Positions 36,918 through 37,152 of a stretch of 37,152 nucleotides of DNA are shown one piece after another. The translations under genes were made by a program, and so were the position numbers. Origin of the DNA: a virus. The notes beneath the pieces are model-generated. The model saw only the letters and a list, made by a program, of their open reading frames with translations. It did not search any database and was not told the DNA's origin. The stretch is taken from IMG/VR virus record IMGVR_UViG_3300050821_007105, positions 1-37,152 of that record, one strand, 5' to 3'. Each line of letters opens with the position of its first letter. Position 1 is the stretch's first letter.

Positions 36918-37152
36918 AACTTATTCTCCGTGCTAGCTTTCTGAATTGGTCCCAGCGGAACATCCGCGGGCATCCGTTTTCCGTCCGTGTTCCGCGTTCC
37001 CACATCACGATCTTTTGCGGCCCCCAAAAATCGGTCAGACTCTCGCAGAGTTGCCCGGTGGTGATCGGGTCGCTGGAAACCAGCAATTCGATCATGCAAA
37101 ACTCGCCGCAAGGATCGTGAACGTTTTGCTCTGTAAATTGTTCAATCTTCCG
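36895..37152 (-). CDS. hypothetical protein, 5' end outside the window
   Basis: The frame is open from the right edge (37152) and ends at 36895, overlapping the next start. An internal ATG at 37095 gives 66 residues, but the 19 codons upstream (RKIEQFTEQNVHDPCGEFC) read naturally, so the gene probably starts outside. Visible motifs are HDPCGEFCMIELLVSSDPIT and DFWGPQKIVMWERGTRTENG. Two cysteines and mixed alpha/beta character; family not recognised. Confidence 0.5.
   Translation of the reverse strand, partial: RKIEQFTEQNVHDPCGEFCMIELLVSSDPITTGQLCESLTDFWGPQKIVMWERGTRTENGCPRMFRWDQFRKLARRISYGITENA

Larger units (their letters stand above)
467..36937. repeat. genome-wide iterated palindrome GCTAGC (about 95 copies)
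   Basis: By manual count about 95 GCTAGC occur between 467 and 36937, about one per 390 bases, against roughly 10 expected at this base composition. They lie in both late and early genes on both strands and in intercistronic hairpins. In genes they are read as Ala-Ser (GCT AGC) or xx-Leu-Ala (CTA GCN); the third frame gives TAG and is used only at gene ends. Other CTAG contexts are few. The longest gaps are about 1.0-1.5 kb. See the findings for interpretation. Confidence 0.9.

Noticed and set aside
1-37152. Direct circular joining of the two window ends
   Set aside because: Joining would end the small membrane gene after 28 codons and give the right-edge gene only a TTG start inside it; possible but not convincing, so the ends are treated as truncated.
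1-37152. Integrase, repressor, toxin-antitoxin or DNA methyltransferase genes
   Set aside because: Looked for because of the palindrome and early-gene layout; none is recognisable in the window.

Overview
This 37 kb window is most of the genome of a tailed double-stranded DNA phage, probably a short-tailed (podovirus-like) one. It encodes both terminase subunits, a portal, a scaffold, an N4-gp56-type major capsid protein, large ejection/internal virion proteins, a lysis region and its own replication and recombination genes. I see no integrase, excisionase or repressor cluster, so a lytic phage is the simplest reading. The host cannot be named from the sequence; a lipobox lipoprotein and cell-wall lytic domains point to a bacterial host with a peptidoglycan wall.

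Layout. (1) 1-13644, minus strand: late block. Read in the direction of transcription it runs terminase small subunit, four small genes, terminase large subunit, HNH endonuclease, four head genes including the portal, a further small head gene, scaffold, capsid, and then a lysis/host-surface group: degenerate M15-like protein, holin-like protein, secreted beta-helix protein, proline-rich repeat protein and GH75-like hydrolase. (2) 13645-14148: divergent intergenic region. (3) 14149-20516, plus strand: early operon of a CobS/MoxR-type AAA+ ATPase, its unknown partner and about a dozen small proteins, closed by a strong intrinsic terminator at 20581-20613. (4) 20625-27873, minus strand: replication and recombination block with a RecT-like annealase, Cas4/RecB-like nuclease, HNH, VRR-NUC nuclease, DUF669-type ssDNA-binding protein, DUF3820-like protein, primase and RepA-type helicase, plus an iteron array at 21566-21726 that looks like an origin. 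(5) 27940-37152, minus strand: virion and ejection proteins, including a 1307-residue protein carrying an M15 peptidase-like and a double-psi beta-barrel-like domain.

Three sequence-level signals run across the genes. First, the palindrome GCTAGC occurs about 95 times by my count (about 10 expected), spread over almost every gene and clustered 11-fold in about 580 bp around the terminase small subunit gene. Second, a leader motif AAGTGATTAG lies just upstream of most early-gene starts on both strands, often behind one or two intercistronic hairpins. Third, there are nine copies of CGTTTAGT-type iterons next to the helicase and primase genes. Many genes overlap by ATGA, so translational coupling is the rule. 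Counts and motif positions were made by eye and may be off by a few.
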